DNA from: Streptomyces marokkonensis | GTDB lineage: Bacteria > Actinomycetota > Actinomycetes > Streptomycetales > Streptomycetaceae | Length of the DNA: 64,000 nt | Reading direction: 5' to 3' | Assembly: GCF_008312835.1 (NCBI RefSeq) | Contig: NZ_VSKS01000028.1 | Span: 1 to 64,000 of the forward strand | Shown here: piece by piece, positions 45,576 to 54,019 of the stretch | How positions within the stretch are numbered: position 1 is the stretch's first letter | Layout: each line of letters opens with the position of its first letter | Made by a program: the position numbers and the translations under genes | Notes under the pieces: generated by a model | The model's input: the letters and a program-made list of their open reading frames with translations, nothing else | The model's database searches: none | Told to the model about the DNA's origin: nothing

Positions 45576-47003
45576 CTACGGACGACTCGGGGTCCCGTCC
45601 GCCAGTGGGGTGAGCCGTGTGGTTCGCCGGGCGGGCGGGACCTCCGGCGTCGGGGGGTGGAGGCCGAAGGTGGTGAAGGCGGTCCGGGTGGGGAGCGGGT
45701 AGGTCCGGCGGCCGGTGAGGTGGTTGAGGATCGTGGCGCTGCGCCAGGCGGCGAGTCCCAGGTCGGGTGTTCCGACGCCGTGGGTGTGCAGTTCGGCGTT
45801 CTGGACGTAGACGCTGCCGGTGACGGAGCGGTCGAGGCCGAGGCGGAAGTGCGCGTCGACCCGGGGCCGCCCGGCGCGGTCGCGGCGCAGGTGGGGTTCC
45901 AGGGGGGCGAGGAGCCGGTCCAGGGGGCGTGCCCGATGGCCGGTGGCGAGGACGACGGCGTCGGTGGTGAGGGTGGCGCGCGTGCGCTGCCGGGTGTGCT
46001 CGAGGTGGAGCTCGATCCTCGGGCCGCCGGTGGGGCCGGTGCGGCGTGCGGCGCGGACGTGGACGGCGGGGGTGAGGACGGTGTCGGGCCAGCCGCCGTG
46101 GAGGGAGCGCCGGTAGAGCTCGTCGTGGATGGCCGCGAGGGTGGCGGCGTCGATGCCCTTGTGGAGCTGCCACTGTGCGGGCACGAGGCGGTCGCGGACG
46201 GGTTCGGGGAGGGCGTGGAAGTAGCGGGTGTGGTCGGGGGTGAAGTGTTCGAGGCCGAGTTTGGAGTACTCCATGGGGGCGAAGGCCTCGGTGCGGCCGA
46301 TCCAGTGGAGCCGTTCCCGGCCGGCGGGCCGGCGGCGCAGCAGGTCGAGGTAGATCTCCGCGCCGGACTGTCCGGTGCCGACGACGGTGATGTGGCCCGC
46401 TGCGAGGAGGGTGTCGCGGTGGGTGAGGTAGTCGTCGGCGTGGACGACGGGGAGCCCGGGGGTGCCGGCGAGGGGGCGGAAAGCTTCGGGCGTCCAGGGT
46501 TCGGTGCCGATGCCGAGGACGATGTTGCGTGCGTGGACGCGGTCGGCGGACCCGGCTGGGCCGTCGGGGCCGAGCCGGGTGACGTCGGCCTCGAAGAGGG
46601 CGCGTTCGGGGTTCCAGCGGACGGTGTCGACGTGGTGGCCGAAGCGGAGCGCGGGGAGGTGGGCCGCGACCCAGCGGCAGTAGGCGTCGTACTCGGTGCG
46701 GCGGATGTGGAAGTGCTCGGCGAAGTAGAAGGGGTAGAGGCGCTCGCGGGATCTGAGGTGGTTCAGGAAGGTCCAGGGGCTGGTGGGGTCGGCGAGGGTG
46801 ACGAGGTCGGCGAGGAAGGGGACCTGGACGGTGGCGTCGTCGAGGAGCAGGCCGGGGTGCCAGGTGAAGCCGGGGCGCCGGTCGTAGAAGGCGGTGCGGA
46901 GCGCGGGGAGGGGCTGGGCGAGGGCGGCCAGGGAGAGGTTGAAGGGGCCGATGCCGATGCCGACGAGGTCGTGGGGGGCGTCGTGGGGTGCGGGGCCAGT
47001 CAT
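45576..47003 (-). CDS. Lysine/ornithine (diamine) N-monooxygenase, siderophore type
   Basis: A 475-residue class B flavin monooxygenase of the IucD/PvdA/DesB family. Visible are the FAD loop LVGIGIGPFNLSLAAL (residues 13-28), MQ-like VQVPFLADLVTLADPTSPWTFLNHL, the NADPH loop HITVVGTGQSGAEIYLDLL and the C-terminal ATGHRARPLDRLL. Such enzymes hydroxylate the terminal amine of lysine, ornithine, cadaverine or putrescine, giving hydroxamate precursors. It starts inside the stop of the PLP decarboxylase gene (ATGA overlap), so the two act together, as DesA/DesB do in desferrioxamine synthesis. No acyltransferase or NIS synthetase gene lies beside it. Confidence 0.88.
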   Translation of the reverse strand: MTGPAPHDAPHDLVGIGIGPFNLSLAALAQPLPALRTAFYDRRPGFTWHPGLLLDDATVQVPFLADLVTLADPTSPWTFLNHLRSRERLYPFYFAEHFHIRRTEYDAYCRWVAAHLPALRFGHHVDTVRWNPERALFEADVTRLGPDGPAGSADRVHARNIVLGIGTEPWTPEAFRPLAGTPGLPVVHADDYLTHRDTLLAAGHITVVGTGQSGAEIYLDLLRRRPAGRERLHWIGRTEAFAPMEYSKLGLEHFTPDHTRYFHALPEPVRDRLVPAQWQLHKGIDAATLAAIHDELYRRSLHGGWPDTVLTPAVHVRAARRTGPTGGPRIELHLEHTRQRTRATLTTDAVVLATGHRARPLDRLLAPLEPHLRRDRAGRPRVDAHFRLGLDRSVTGSVYVQNAELHTHGVGTPDLGLAAWRSATILNHLTGRRTYPLPTRTAFTTFGLHPPTPEVPPARRTTRLTPLADGTPSRP

Positions 47004-48370
47004 CGGGGTCCTTCCGCGTGGGCCTGGTGGACGAGGGTGAGGAGGCCCGCCAGGTCCTCGGGCCGGGCGGTGGGGTTGAGGAGGGTGGCCTTGAGCCAGA
47101 GCCGGCCGTCGGCGCGGGCGCGGCCGAGCACGGCGCGGCCGGTGGTGAGGAGGTGCCGGCGCAGCGCCGCGACGTCGGTGTCGGTGGCGTGGGCGGGCCG
47201 GAAGAGGACGGTGCTGATGACGGGCCGGTCGTGGAGTTCGAGGCGGGGGTCGTCCTGGACGAGGCGGGCGAACTCCTGGGCGTGGGCGCAGACCCGGTCG
47301 ACCAGGGCGCCGAGGCCCGCGCGGCCGAGGGTTCTGAGCGTGACGGCGAGTTTGAGGACGTCGGGGCGCCGGGTGGTGCGCAGGGACCGGCCGAGGAGGT
47401 CGGGGAATCCGGCCTCGGTGTCGTCGTCGGCGTTGAGGTAGTCGGCCCGGTGGCGCAGGACGGTGAGGTCCTGCGCGTCGCGGACCGTGAGGAGGCCGGC
47501 GGGGACGGGCTGCCAGCCGAGTTTGTGCAGGTCGAGGGTGATGGTGTGGGCGGCTTCGAGTCCGGTGAGTCCGGGCCGGTGGAGGTCGCTGAAGAGGAGG
47601 GGTCCGCCGTAGGCCGCGTCGACGTGGAGGCGGGCGCCGTGGGCGGCGCAGCGGGCGGCGATCTCGGGGAGGGGGTCGATGAGGCCGGCGTCGGTGGTGC
47701 CGGCGGTGGCGGCGACCAGGTGGGGGCCGGGCAGGCGGGTGAGGGCGTCGTCGAGGGCGGCCGGGTCGAGGGTGCCGGTGGGGGCGGGGATCTCGACGGG
47801 GTCGGGCAGGCCGAGGAGCCAGGCGGCGCGGGGCAGCGAGTGGTGGGCGCCGGCGCCGTGGACGAGCCGTACGGTGCCGCCGAGCGCTTCGCGGGCGAGG
47901 AGCAGGGCGAGCTGGTTGGACTCGGTGCCGCCGCTGGTGACGACGCTGTCGGTGTGGCCGGCCTCGTGGGCGAGGGCCCGGGTGACGAGGGCTTCCAGGG
48001 CGGAGGCGGCCGGGGCCTGGTCCCAGGAGTCGAGGGAGGGGTTGAGGGCACTGGCGGCGAGGTCGGCGGCGGCCGCGACGGCGAGGGGCGGGCAGTGCAG
48101 GTGCGCGGCGCAGAGGGGGTGGGCGGGGTCGGCGGCGCCTTCGGCGAAGACGTGGACGAGGGTGCGCAGGGCGTCGGGGTCGCCCTGGTCGGGCAGGACG
48201 TCGCCGACCGCGTCCCGGACCGCCGCGGTGACGGCGCCGGGTCCCCCGGCGGGCAGGGGGCCGCCACGGGCCCGGCCGCCGGTGTGCAGGGCGTCGAGGA
48301 CGGTGTCCAGCAACGGCCTCAGGTGGTACGGGCCTTCAGGGCCCGAGGCAAGGGGTGGCGGCGTGCTCAT
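47000..48370 (-). CDS. PLP-dependent group II decarboxylase (lysine/diaminobutyrate type)
   Basis: A 456-residue decarboxylase. Visible are HLHCPPLAVAAAADLAASALNPSLDSWDQAP at the substrate end, the cofactor loop VVTSGGTESNQLALLLAREA, LVAATAGTTDAGLIDPL, HVDAAYGGPLLF and the PLP lysine in TLDLHKLGWQPVPAG. The family covers lysine, ornithine and diaminobutyrate decarboxylases, including DesA of the desferrioxamine pathway. It would supply the diamine hydroxylated by the next enzyme. Start is ATG 48370 with GGAGG six bases upstream. A recognisable DmdR iron box upstream was not found. Confidence 0.88.
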   Translation of the reverse strand: MSTPPPLASGPEGPYHLRPLLDTVLDALHTGGRARGGPLPAGGPGAVTAAVRDAVGDVLPDQGDPDALRTLVHVFAEGAADPAHPLCAAHLHCPPLAVAAAADLAASALNPSLDSWDQAPAASALEALVTRALAHEAGHTDSVVTSGGTESNQLALLLAREALGGTVRLVHGAGAHHSLPRAAWLLGLPDPVEIPAPTGTLDPAALDDALTRLPGPHLVAATAGTTDAGLIDPLPEIAARCAAHGARLHVDAAYGGPLLFSDLHRPGLTGLEAAHTITLDLHKLGWQPVPAGLLTVRDAQDLTVLRHRADYLNADDDTEAGFPDLLGRSLRTTRRPDVLKLAVTLRTLGRAGLGALVDRVCAHAQEFARLVQDDPRLELHDRPVISTVLFRPAHATDTDVAALRRHLLTTGRAVLGRARADGRLWLKATLLNPTARPEDLAGLLTLVHQAHAEGPR

Positions 48371-48490
48371 GGCGGTCCTCCGGGGCGGTGCGCGGGAGGT
48401 CTCCAGCGTGTACGCGCAGGGGGCACCGCGGCCCGGAAAGCCCGGGAATGCGACCCGAAAGGGGGTACGTCCCGGTTGGTGAAATACGTG

Positions 48491-48525
48491 CGGGGGCGCC
48501 GCCGAACGGGTCGGCGACGCCCCCG
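48491..48525 (-). terminator. Terminator after pepN
   Basis: CGGGGGCG (48491-48498) pairs with CGCCCCCG (48518-48525), with a further inner GCCGA/TCGGC stem. It lies 13 bases past the pepN stop and before the PLP decarboxylase gene, separating the two transcription units. Confidence 0.65.
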
Positions 48526-48537
48526 CGAGCAGCCGGG

Positions 48538-51024
48538 TCAGGCCTGCTGCACCCGCAGTGCGCGGGCCAGGTCGTCGAGTTGGTCGACGAGCCTGCGGCG
48601 CAGGGCGGGGGTCGGATCGGCCTTGCGCAGGCACTTCTCGCCGAGCTTGAGGTGCTCGGCGTCGACGGCGTGGGCGGGGAACGCCCAGCGGCCCACGGCC
48701 TCGGCGATGGCGGGGCCGCGGCGGGCGGCGAGGGCGACGGCGTCCTTGTAGTACCGGGCCACGTAGGGGCGTACGAGGTCGGCCTGTTCGGGCTGCCAGA
48801 AACCCTGGGCGGTGGCGGTGAACAGGTAGTTGGACAGGTCGTCGGAGCCGAACATGGCGTCCCAGGCGCGGGCCTTGGCCTCCTCGCCGGGCAGGGCGGC
48901 GCGGCAGCGGGCGGCGCCTTCCCGGCCGGTGGCGCTGGGGTCGCGGCGCAGTTCCTCGGCGATGGCCCCCTCGTCGACGGCGCCGAGTACGGCGAGCCGG
49001 GCGAGGACGCGCCAGCGCAGTTCGGGGTCGAGTTCGGGGCCGCCGGGGACGGTGCCGTCGGCGAGCCAGGCGGCGATGGTGTCGGGGTGGGCGGCGGCGT
49101 CGATGAACTGGCGTACGGCGATGAGGCGCAGACCGGGGTTGTCGCCGTCCTCGGTGCGGCGGACGATGCCGCGGCACAGGGTGGTGAGGGTGGCGAGCGC
49201 GGCGGGCCGCCGGCCGGGGGCGAGGTAGCGGTCGGCGAGGTGGACGGAGGCGAAGGCGAGGACGCCCTGGACGAGGGCGAGGTCGGTCTCCTCGGGCAGG
49301 TGGGCGGCGGCGGTCGCCAGGTAGTCCTCGGGGCCGAGTTCGCCGTCGCGGACCATGTCGCGCAGCGCGTTCCACACGACGGCGCGGGTGAGCGCGTCGG
49401 GGATGCCGGACAGGCCGCGCAGGACGGTCTCCAGGGAGGTGTCGTCGAGGCGGATCTTGGCGTAGGTCAGGTCCAGGTCGTTGGGGACGACCAGGGCGGG
49501 ACGGGTCCCGGGCCGCGGTTCGGGGGCGATGTCCCGGGGGACGTCGGTCTCGTAGCGTTCCCGCAGCAGAAGGGTGCGGCCGTCGCTGAGGTCACGGTCG
49601 TACACGCCGACGGTGACGCGGTGGGGGCGGCCGCCGTCGCGGTCGAGGGCGAGGGTCCACTGCCCGGGGCGGGAGTCGACGGACGCGGTGAGGGTGTCGA
49701 CGCCGGTGGTGCGCAGCCAGGCGTCGGCCCAGGCGTGCACGTCGCGTTCGGTGGCGGCGGCGAGGGAGTCGATGAAGTCGGCGAGGGTCGCGTTGGCGAA
49801 CCGGTGCCGGGCGAAGTGGGTGTTGATGCCGGCGAGGAAGTCCTTCTCGCCGAGCCAGGCGACGAGCTGACGCAGGGCGGAGGCGCCCTTGGCGTAGGAG
49901 ATGCCGTCGAAGTTGAGCAGGGCGGAGGCGGTGTCCGGCACGTGCTCCGGGGCGACGGGGTGGGTGGAGGGGCGCTGGTCGGCGTCGTAGCCCCAGGCCT
50001 TGCGGACGACGCCGAAGTCGGTCCAGGTGTCGGTGAAGCGCGTGGCCTCGGTGAGGGTCTGGTAGCCCATGTACTCGGCGAAGGACTCGTTGAGCCAGAT
50101 GTCGTCCCACCACTTCAGGGTGACGAGGTCGCCGAACCACATGTGGGCCATCTCGTGGGCGACGACCATGGCGCGCGTCTGGCGTTCGGTGTCGGTGACC
50201 GCGGAACGGTAGACGAACTCGTCGCGGAAGGTGACCAGCCCGGGGTTCTCCATGGCGCCCGCGTTGAACTCGGGGACGAAGGCCTGGTCGTAGGAGTCGA
50301 AGGGGTAGGGCTCCTCGAACTTCTCGTGGTAGCGGTCGAAGCAGGCGCGGGTGATGTCGAGGAGTTCCTCGGCGTCCGTGTCGAGGTACGGGGCGAGCGA
50401 GCGGCGGCAGTGGATGCCGAAGGGCAGTCCGCGGTGCTCGGTGCGAACGGAGTGCCAGGGGCCGGCGGCCACGGCGACGAGGTAGGTGGAGATCAGCGGG
50501 GTGGGCGCGGCCCGCCACACGCCGTCGCCGGTGTGTTCGGTGATGCCGTTGGCGAGGACGGTCCAGCCCTCGGGGGCGGTGACGGTCAGCTCGAAGACGG
50601 CCTTGAGGTCGGGCTGGTCGAAGGCGGCGAAGACGCGCTGGACGTCCTCCATGAACAGCTGGGTGTAGACGTAGGTCTCGCCGTCGGTGGGGTCGGTGAA
50701 GCGGTGCATGCCCTCGCCGGTGCGGGAGTAGCGCATGGCGGCCTCGATGCGCAGTTCGTGTTCGCCGGCGGCGAGGTCCTTCAGGGTCAGCCGGTTGCCG
50801 TCCAGGGTGCCGGGGTCCAGCGGCTGTCCGTCGAGGGTGACGGAGCGCAGCTCGGCGGGCCTGATCTCGACGAAGGTGTCCGCGTCCGTGCGGGCGCTGA
50901 ACCTGATCAGGGTGCGGGAGTCGAACGTCTCGTCCCCGGTGGTCAGGTCGAGCTCGACCGTGTAGCGGTGGACGTCGAGGAGCTGTGCTCGGTTCTGCGC
51001 TTCGTCGCGCGTCAGTACGGACAT
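48538..51024 (-). CDS. pepN: Aminopeptidase N (M1 family)
   Basis: An 828-residue zinc aminopeptidase of the actinobacterial PepN type, releasing N-terminal residues from peptides in the cytoplasm. The exopeptidase signature GAMENPG and the zinc site VVAHEMAHMWFGDLVTLKWWDDIWLNESFAEY (HExxH plus downstream Glu) are intact. The C-terminal ERAP1-like helical domain makes up the last 320 residues. No signal peptide. Start is ATG 51024 (MSVLTRDEAQ), where family members begin; ATG 51033 would add three residues. A terminator follows the stop. The response-regulator gene upstream is on the same strand. Confidence 0.95.
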   Translation of the reverse strand: MSVLTRDEAQNRAQLLDVHRYTVELDLTTGDETFDSRTLIRFSARTDADTFVEIRPAELRSVTLDGQPLDPGTLDGNRLTLKDLAAGEHELRIEAAMRYSRTGEGMHRFTDPTDGETYVYTQLFMEDVQRVFAAFDQPDLKAVFELTVTAPEGWTVLANGITEHTGDGVWRAAPTPLISTYLVAVAAGPWHSVRTEHRGLPFGIHCRRSLAPYLDTDAEELLDITRACFDRYHEKFEEPYPFDSYDQAFVPEFNAGAMENPGLVTFRDEFVYRSAVTDTERQTRAMVVAHEMAHMWFGDLVTLKWWDDIWLNESFAEYMGYQTLTEATRFTDTWTDFGVVRKAWGYDADQRPSTHPVAPEHVPDTASALLNFDGISYAKGASALRQLVAWLGEKDFLAGINTHFARHRFANATLADFIDSLAAATERDVHAWADAWLRTTGVDTLTASVDSRPGQWTLALDRDGGRPHRVTVGVYDRDLSDGRTLLLRERYETDVPRDIAPEPRPGTRPALVVPNDLDLTYAKIRLDDTSLETVLRGLSGIPDALTRAVVWNALRDMVRDGELGPEDYLATAAAHLPEETDLALVQGVLAFASVHLADRYLAPGRRPAALATLTTLCRGIVRRTEDGDNPGLRLIAVRQFIDAAAHPDTIAAWLADGTVPGGPELDPELRWRVLARLAVLGAVDEGAIAEELRRDPSATGREGAARCRAALPGEEAKARAWDAMFGSDDLSNYLFTATAQGFWQPEQADLVRPYVARYYKDAVALAARRGPAIAEAVGRWAFPAHAVDAEHLKLGEKCLRKADPTPALRRRLVDQLDDLARALRVQQA

Positions 51025-51081
51025 GCAGGCCATGCTGCCTGATGCCGTTGCCGGGGCACAGGGGCGGATCGGGTACGCGTC

Positions 51082-51624
51082 CTATGTCCGGTCTCGTTCG
51101 AGCTCCCCGGACTGCGCCCCCGCGGGCTGTCCGGGCGCCACGTGCGCGTGCGGGTGGGGCAGGGCGGGATGTCCGGGGACGGCGGTGCGTTCCTCGAGCC
51201 GGGCGCGCAGGGCGCGGATCTCGGCCTCCAGGGCGAGCCGGCGCTGGTGCGCGTCGTAGAGGTGGCGGATCTTGGTGCGCAGGGCCCAGGGGTCCACGGG
51301 CTTGGTGACGAGGTCGGCGACGCCGAGGGCGTAGGCGGCGGCGCCGAGCTGCCGGTCACGGGCGAAGCCGGTGAGCAGGACGACGGGGATGTGCTGGGTC
51401 TGCTCCAGGCGCCGCATGTAGCGCACGACGTCGAGGCCGCCGGTGCCGGGCATGTGGACGTCGAGCAGCAACAGGCCCACGTTCCCGCGCAGCAGCTGTT
51501 TGAGGGCCTCGTCGCCACTGGTGGCCCGGCCCAGCAGATGACCCAGCGGGGCCAGGGCGCTCTCCAGGGCGTACAGGGTGTCCTCGTGGTCGTCGACGAT
51601 GAGGATCCGGGCGGTGGGCGGCAT
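51082..51624 (-). CDS. Single-domain response regulator with helical tail
   Basis: A 180-residue protein with a receiver domain (ARILIVDDHEDTLYALESAL, phospho-acceptor Asp55 in LLLLDVHMPGTGG, VVLLTGFARDR, DLVTKPVDPWALRTKIRHL) and a coiled-coil tail (AHQRRLALEAEIRALRARLEERT) then a Pro/His-rich end. There is no DNA-binding domain, so output must run through protein contacts or a diguanylate-type partner that is not encoded here. Start is ATG 51624 with AGGAGGG upstream. No cognate kinase lies beside it. Confidence 0.85.
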   Translation of the reverse strand: MPPTARILIVDDHEDTLYALESALAPLGHLLGRATSGDEALKQLLRGNVGLLLLDVHMPGTGGLDVVRYMRRLEQTQHIPVVLLTGFARDRQLGAAAYALGVADLVTKPVDPWALRTKIRHLYDAHQRRLALEAEIRALRARLEERTAVPGHPALPHPHAHVAPGQPAGAQSGELERDRT

Positions 51625-51735
51625 GGCGCACGTCCCTCCTCGTTAGGGACCGGACGGCTGTCCGGACGCTGACGGGCGGTGCTCGCCGGCTGACAAGGAG
51701 TGCACAGCGCAGCATGCCTCGCGCGGGCCGCCGTG

Positions 51736-52113
51736 TCACTCCCCGGCGGCGGAGGTCGTGGTCCGGTTCGCCGAGGGCGTGACGCCGCCCGTGGAGTCGT
51801 CCGCGATGCGTTCGTGGTGGCGGATCACCTCGGCGATGATGAAGTTGAGGAACTTCTCCGCGAAGGCCGGGTCGAGTTTGGCGTTCTCGGCGAGGGCGCG
51901 CAGCCGGGCGATCTGGCGGGCCTCGCGGCCCGGGTCGGCGGGCGGCAGCCGGTGCTCGGCCTTGAGGCGGCCGACCTGCTGGGTGCACTTGAAGCGTTCG
52001 GCGAGCATGTGGACGACGGCCGCGTCGATGTTGTCGATGCTGTCGCGCAGCCGGGTGAGTTCCTCGCGGACGGCGGGGTCGACGTCACCGGTGGCGGCGT
52101 TGCTGGTGGTCAT
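51736..52113 (-). CDS. Chorismate mutase (AroQ type)
   Basis: A 125-residue AroQ-class chorismate mutase, converting chorismate to prephenate for Phe and Tyr synthesis. Helix 1 holds REELTRLRDSIDNIDAAVVHMLAERF (conserved Arg, Asp and Leu pattern), helix 2 KCTQQVGRLKAEHRLPPADPGREARQIARL and helix 3 FAEKFLNFIIAEVIRHHERIA. The order R...D...D..LV..L..R is diagnostic. It is free-standing (no DAHP synthase or prephenate dehydratase fused). Start is ATG 52113. It diverges from the metalloprotease-like gene. Confidence 0.93.
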   Translation of the reverse strand: MTTSNAATGDVDPAVREELTRLRDSIDNIDAAVVHMLAERFKCTQQVGRLKAEHRLPPADPGREARQIARLRALAENAKLDPAFAEKFLNFIIAEVIRHHERIADDSTGGVTPSANRTTTSAAGE

Positions 52114-52222
52114 GGGGTGTCAGCCTACGACGCGGGCGGTGGCGCGGTTCCCGGTGGCCGGGGCGGTGGCCGGGGCGGGCCCGTACAGTGGAACCGGGTT
52201 CTCGGCGTGGCGGGGGTGCGAC

Positions 52223-53122
52223 GTGGCGAACGGCGGGCCGGTGGAGCACGGCTACCCGCATCTGGAGACGGTGCGGGATGCGGTCACGGCGCTGTACAGG
52301 CGGCTGTCGTACGACACGGTCCGCACGTTCTCGGTGAGTGTGGCGCCCGCCGACGTGGCGTTCTGCGACACGGACGATCTTCATCTGGGGGCGCAGCGGG
52401 TGGCCCGCGAGATGGTGCGGCACTACCGGTTGCCGGACGCGCGGCTGATCGTCGGGTTCCGTGAGATGACGCATGCGGCGAATGTCGAGCTGGCGGCGGG
52501 GCCGGAGTACTTCGTCGAGCTGAACGACCGGTTCCGTACGCACCGGCGGGACATCGGGGCGGCGCTGGCGCACGAGGTTGCGCACGTGTATCTGCACCGT
52601 CTGGGACTGTCGTTCCCGGGGACGCGGGACAACGAGATCCTGACGGACACCGCGGCGACGTATCTCGGGGCGGGGTGGCTGCTGCTGGACGCGTTCCGGG
52701 AGGACGGGGCGTCGTCGCAGAAGCTGGGGTACCTCACGCCGGAGGAGTTCGGGTACGTGCTGGCGAAGCGGTCGCTGCTGTTCGGGGAGGACCCGTCGGT
52801 GTGGTTCACCAGCGCGCAGGCGTACACGGCGTACGGGAAGGGCATGACGCTGGCCCGGCACGACGAGCAGCAGCCGCCGCTGACCGCGGCCGGCTGGGCG
52901 GGCCGGCGGCGGTACGCGCGGGATCGGCGGCACGCCCGGGAGCACACCGCCCGGGCCGGGGCGCGGCAGGAGGTGCCGTACAGCTTCACGGCGGACGGTC
53001 ACGGCCCGCTGCGGGTGTCGTTCCCGTGCCCGACCTGCCACCAGCGGATCCGCGTTCCGGTGAGGGGGCGGGTACGGGCACGGTGCGGGCTGTGCCGGAC
53101 GGTACTGGAGTGCGACACGTGA
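52223..53122 (+). CDS. HExxH metalloprotease-like protein with C-terminal zinc ribbon
   Basis: A 299-residue protein. Its middle contains DIGAALAHEVAHVYLHRLGLSFPGTRDNEILTDTAATYLG: a HEVAH zinc site followed by a Glu/Asp-bearing EILTD helix, the layout of a minigluzincin-type peptidase. The last 35 residues form a zinc-ribbon pattern (CPTCHQRIRVPV, then CGLC). The front 100 residues lack a known domain. No signal peptide, so probably cytoplasmic. Start is GTG 52223 after GGGGGTG. It diverges from chorismate mutase. Substrate unknown. Confidence 0.75.
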   Translation: MANGGPVEHGYPHLETVRDAVTALYRRLSYDTVRTFSVSVAPADVAFCDTDDLHLGAQRVAREMVRHYRLPDARLIVGFREMTHAANVELAAGPEYFVELNDRFRTHRRDIGAALAHEVAHVYLHRLGLSFPGTRDNEILTDTAATYLGAGWLLLDAFREDGASSQKLGYLTPEEFGYVLAKRSLLFGEDPSVWFTSAQAYTAYGKGMTLARHDEQQPPLTAAGWAGRRRYARDRRHAREHTARAGARQEVPYSFTADGHGPLRVSFPCPTCHQRIRVPVRGRVRARCGLCRTVLECDT

Positions 53123-53154
53123 CGGGCGCCTCGCACGCGCCGTCACCCGTGGCG

Positions 53155-53877
53155 TCAGGGCCGTACGATGCCCTGCGCGCGCGCCGCCGCCAGCCATGCC
53201 GGGAACTCGCCCACCAGGCGGTCGTACAGGTCGGCGTCCGACACCCGGCTCGGGTCCTGACCGGCGTGGAAGAAGCCCGCGTTGTCCACGACGCGCTTGG
53301 CCGGTACGGCCAGTTCGTCGAGTCTGCGGAGGTAGTCGAACTGCTTGCTGTGCGGGTCGCCGAAGCCGATGAACTGCCAGAAGAGGGGCAGGCGGGCGGC
53401 CTTGCACAGGTACCGCTCGGCGGCGAGCTTGTTGATCGGGCCGCCGTCGGTCTGGAAGACGACGAGGGCGGGGTCGGTGGAGCCGCTGTCCAGGTAGTGG
53501 TCGATGACCGCGTCCATCGCCAGGTGGTAGCTGGTCCTGCCCATGTGGCCGAGACCGGCCACGATCCGTTCGACGCGGCCCCGGTGGTCGGCCAGGGTGA
53601 TGCCGGTGACGGCGTCGACGTCGGTGGAGAAGAAGACGACGGGGACCGTGCCGTCGTCGTCGAGGTGGGCCGACAGGCCCAGCACGCGGTCGGCGAGCGC
53701 CTGCACGCTGCCGTCCTTGTAGTACGGCTTCATCGAGCCGGAGTAGTCGACGACCAGGTAGACCGCGGCGCGCAGGCCGTCCAGGCCGTGCTCGGCCAGT
53801 GAGACCCCGGCGGTCTTGTAGAGGCTGACCAGCGCGGGCGCGGTCTCCTCGATCTTGCGCAGACTGATCGCGGCCAT
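53155..53877 (-). CDS. VWA-domain protein (TerF-like)
   Basis: A 240-residue protein composed mainly of one von Willebrand A domain: AAVYLVVDYSGSMKPYYKDG (MIDAS DxSxS, Asp-Ser-Ser), VPVVFFSTDVD, MGRTSYHLAMDAVIDHYLDSG (MIDAS Thr) and ALVVFQTDGGPINK (MIDAS Asp). A 30-residue N-terminal helix (KIEETAPALVSLYKTAGVSL) matches the TerD/TerF-associated VWA proteins of tellurite/stress gene clusters, but no other ter genes are here. Start is ATG 53877 with GGGGAG upstream. It diverges from the rhomboid gene. Confidence 0.85.
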   Translation of the reverse strand: MAAISLRKIEETAPALVSLYKTAGVSLAEHGLDGLRAAVYLVVDYSGSMKPYYKDGSVQALADRVLGLSAHLDDDGTVPVVFFSTDVDAVTGITLADHRGRVERIVAGLGHMGRTSYHLAMDAVIDHYLDSGSTDPALVVFQTDGGPINKLAAERYLCKAARLPLFWQFIGFGDPHSKQFDYLRRLDELAVPAKRVVDNAGFFHAGQDPSRVSDADLYDRLVGEFPAWLAAARAQGIVRP

Positions 53878-54019
53878 CGACTCCCCCTCGGTCACGGAAC
53901 CAGCCCCGAGCGTACGGCACCCTCACCCCACCTCCCGCTCCGTCCACCGGCGTTCGCTATTTTGTTCGCCGCCGTCCCCACCGGCTCATGTCCGTCCCGT
54001 CCCCCCGAGGAGCCGGCCC

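Noticed and set aside
48371-48490. Possible iron box in front of the desA-like decarboxylase
   Set aside because: No stretch here resembles the iron-box palindrome; at most short isolated matches.
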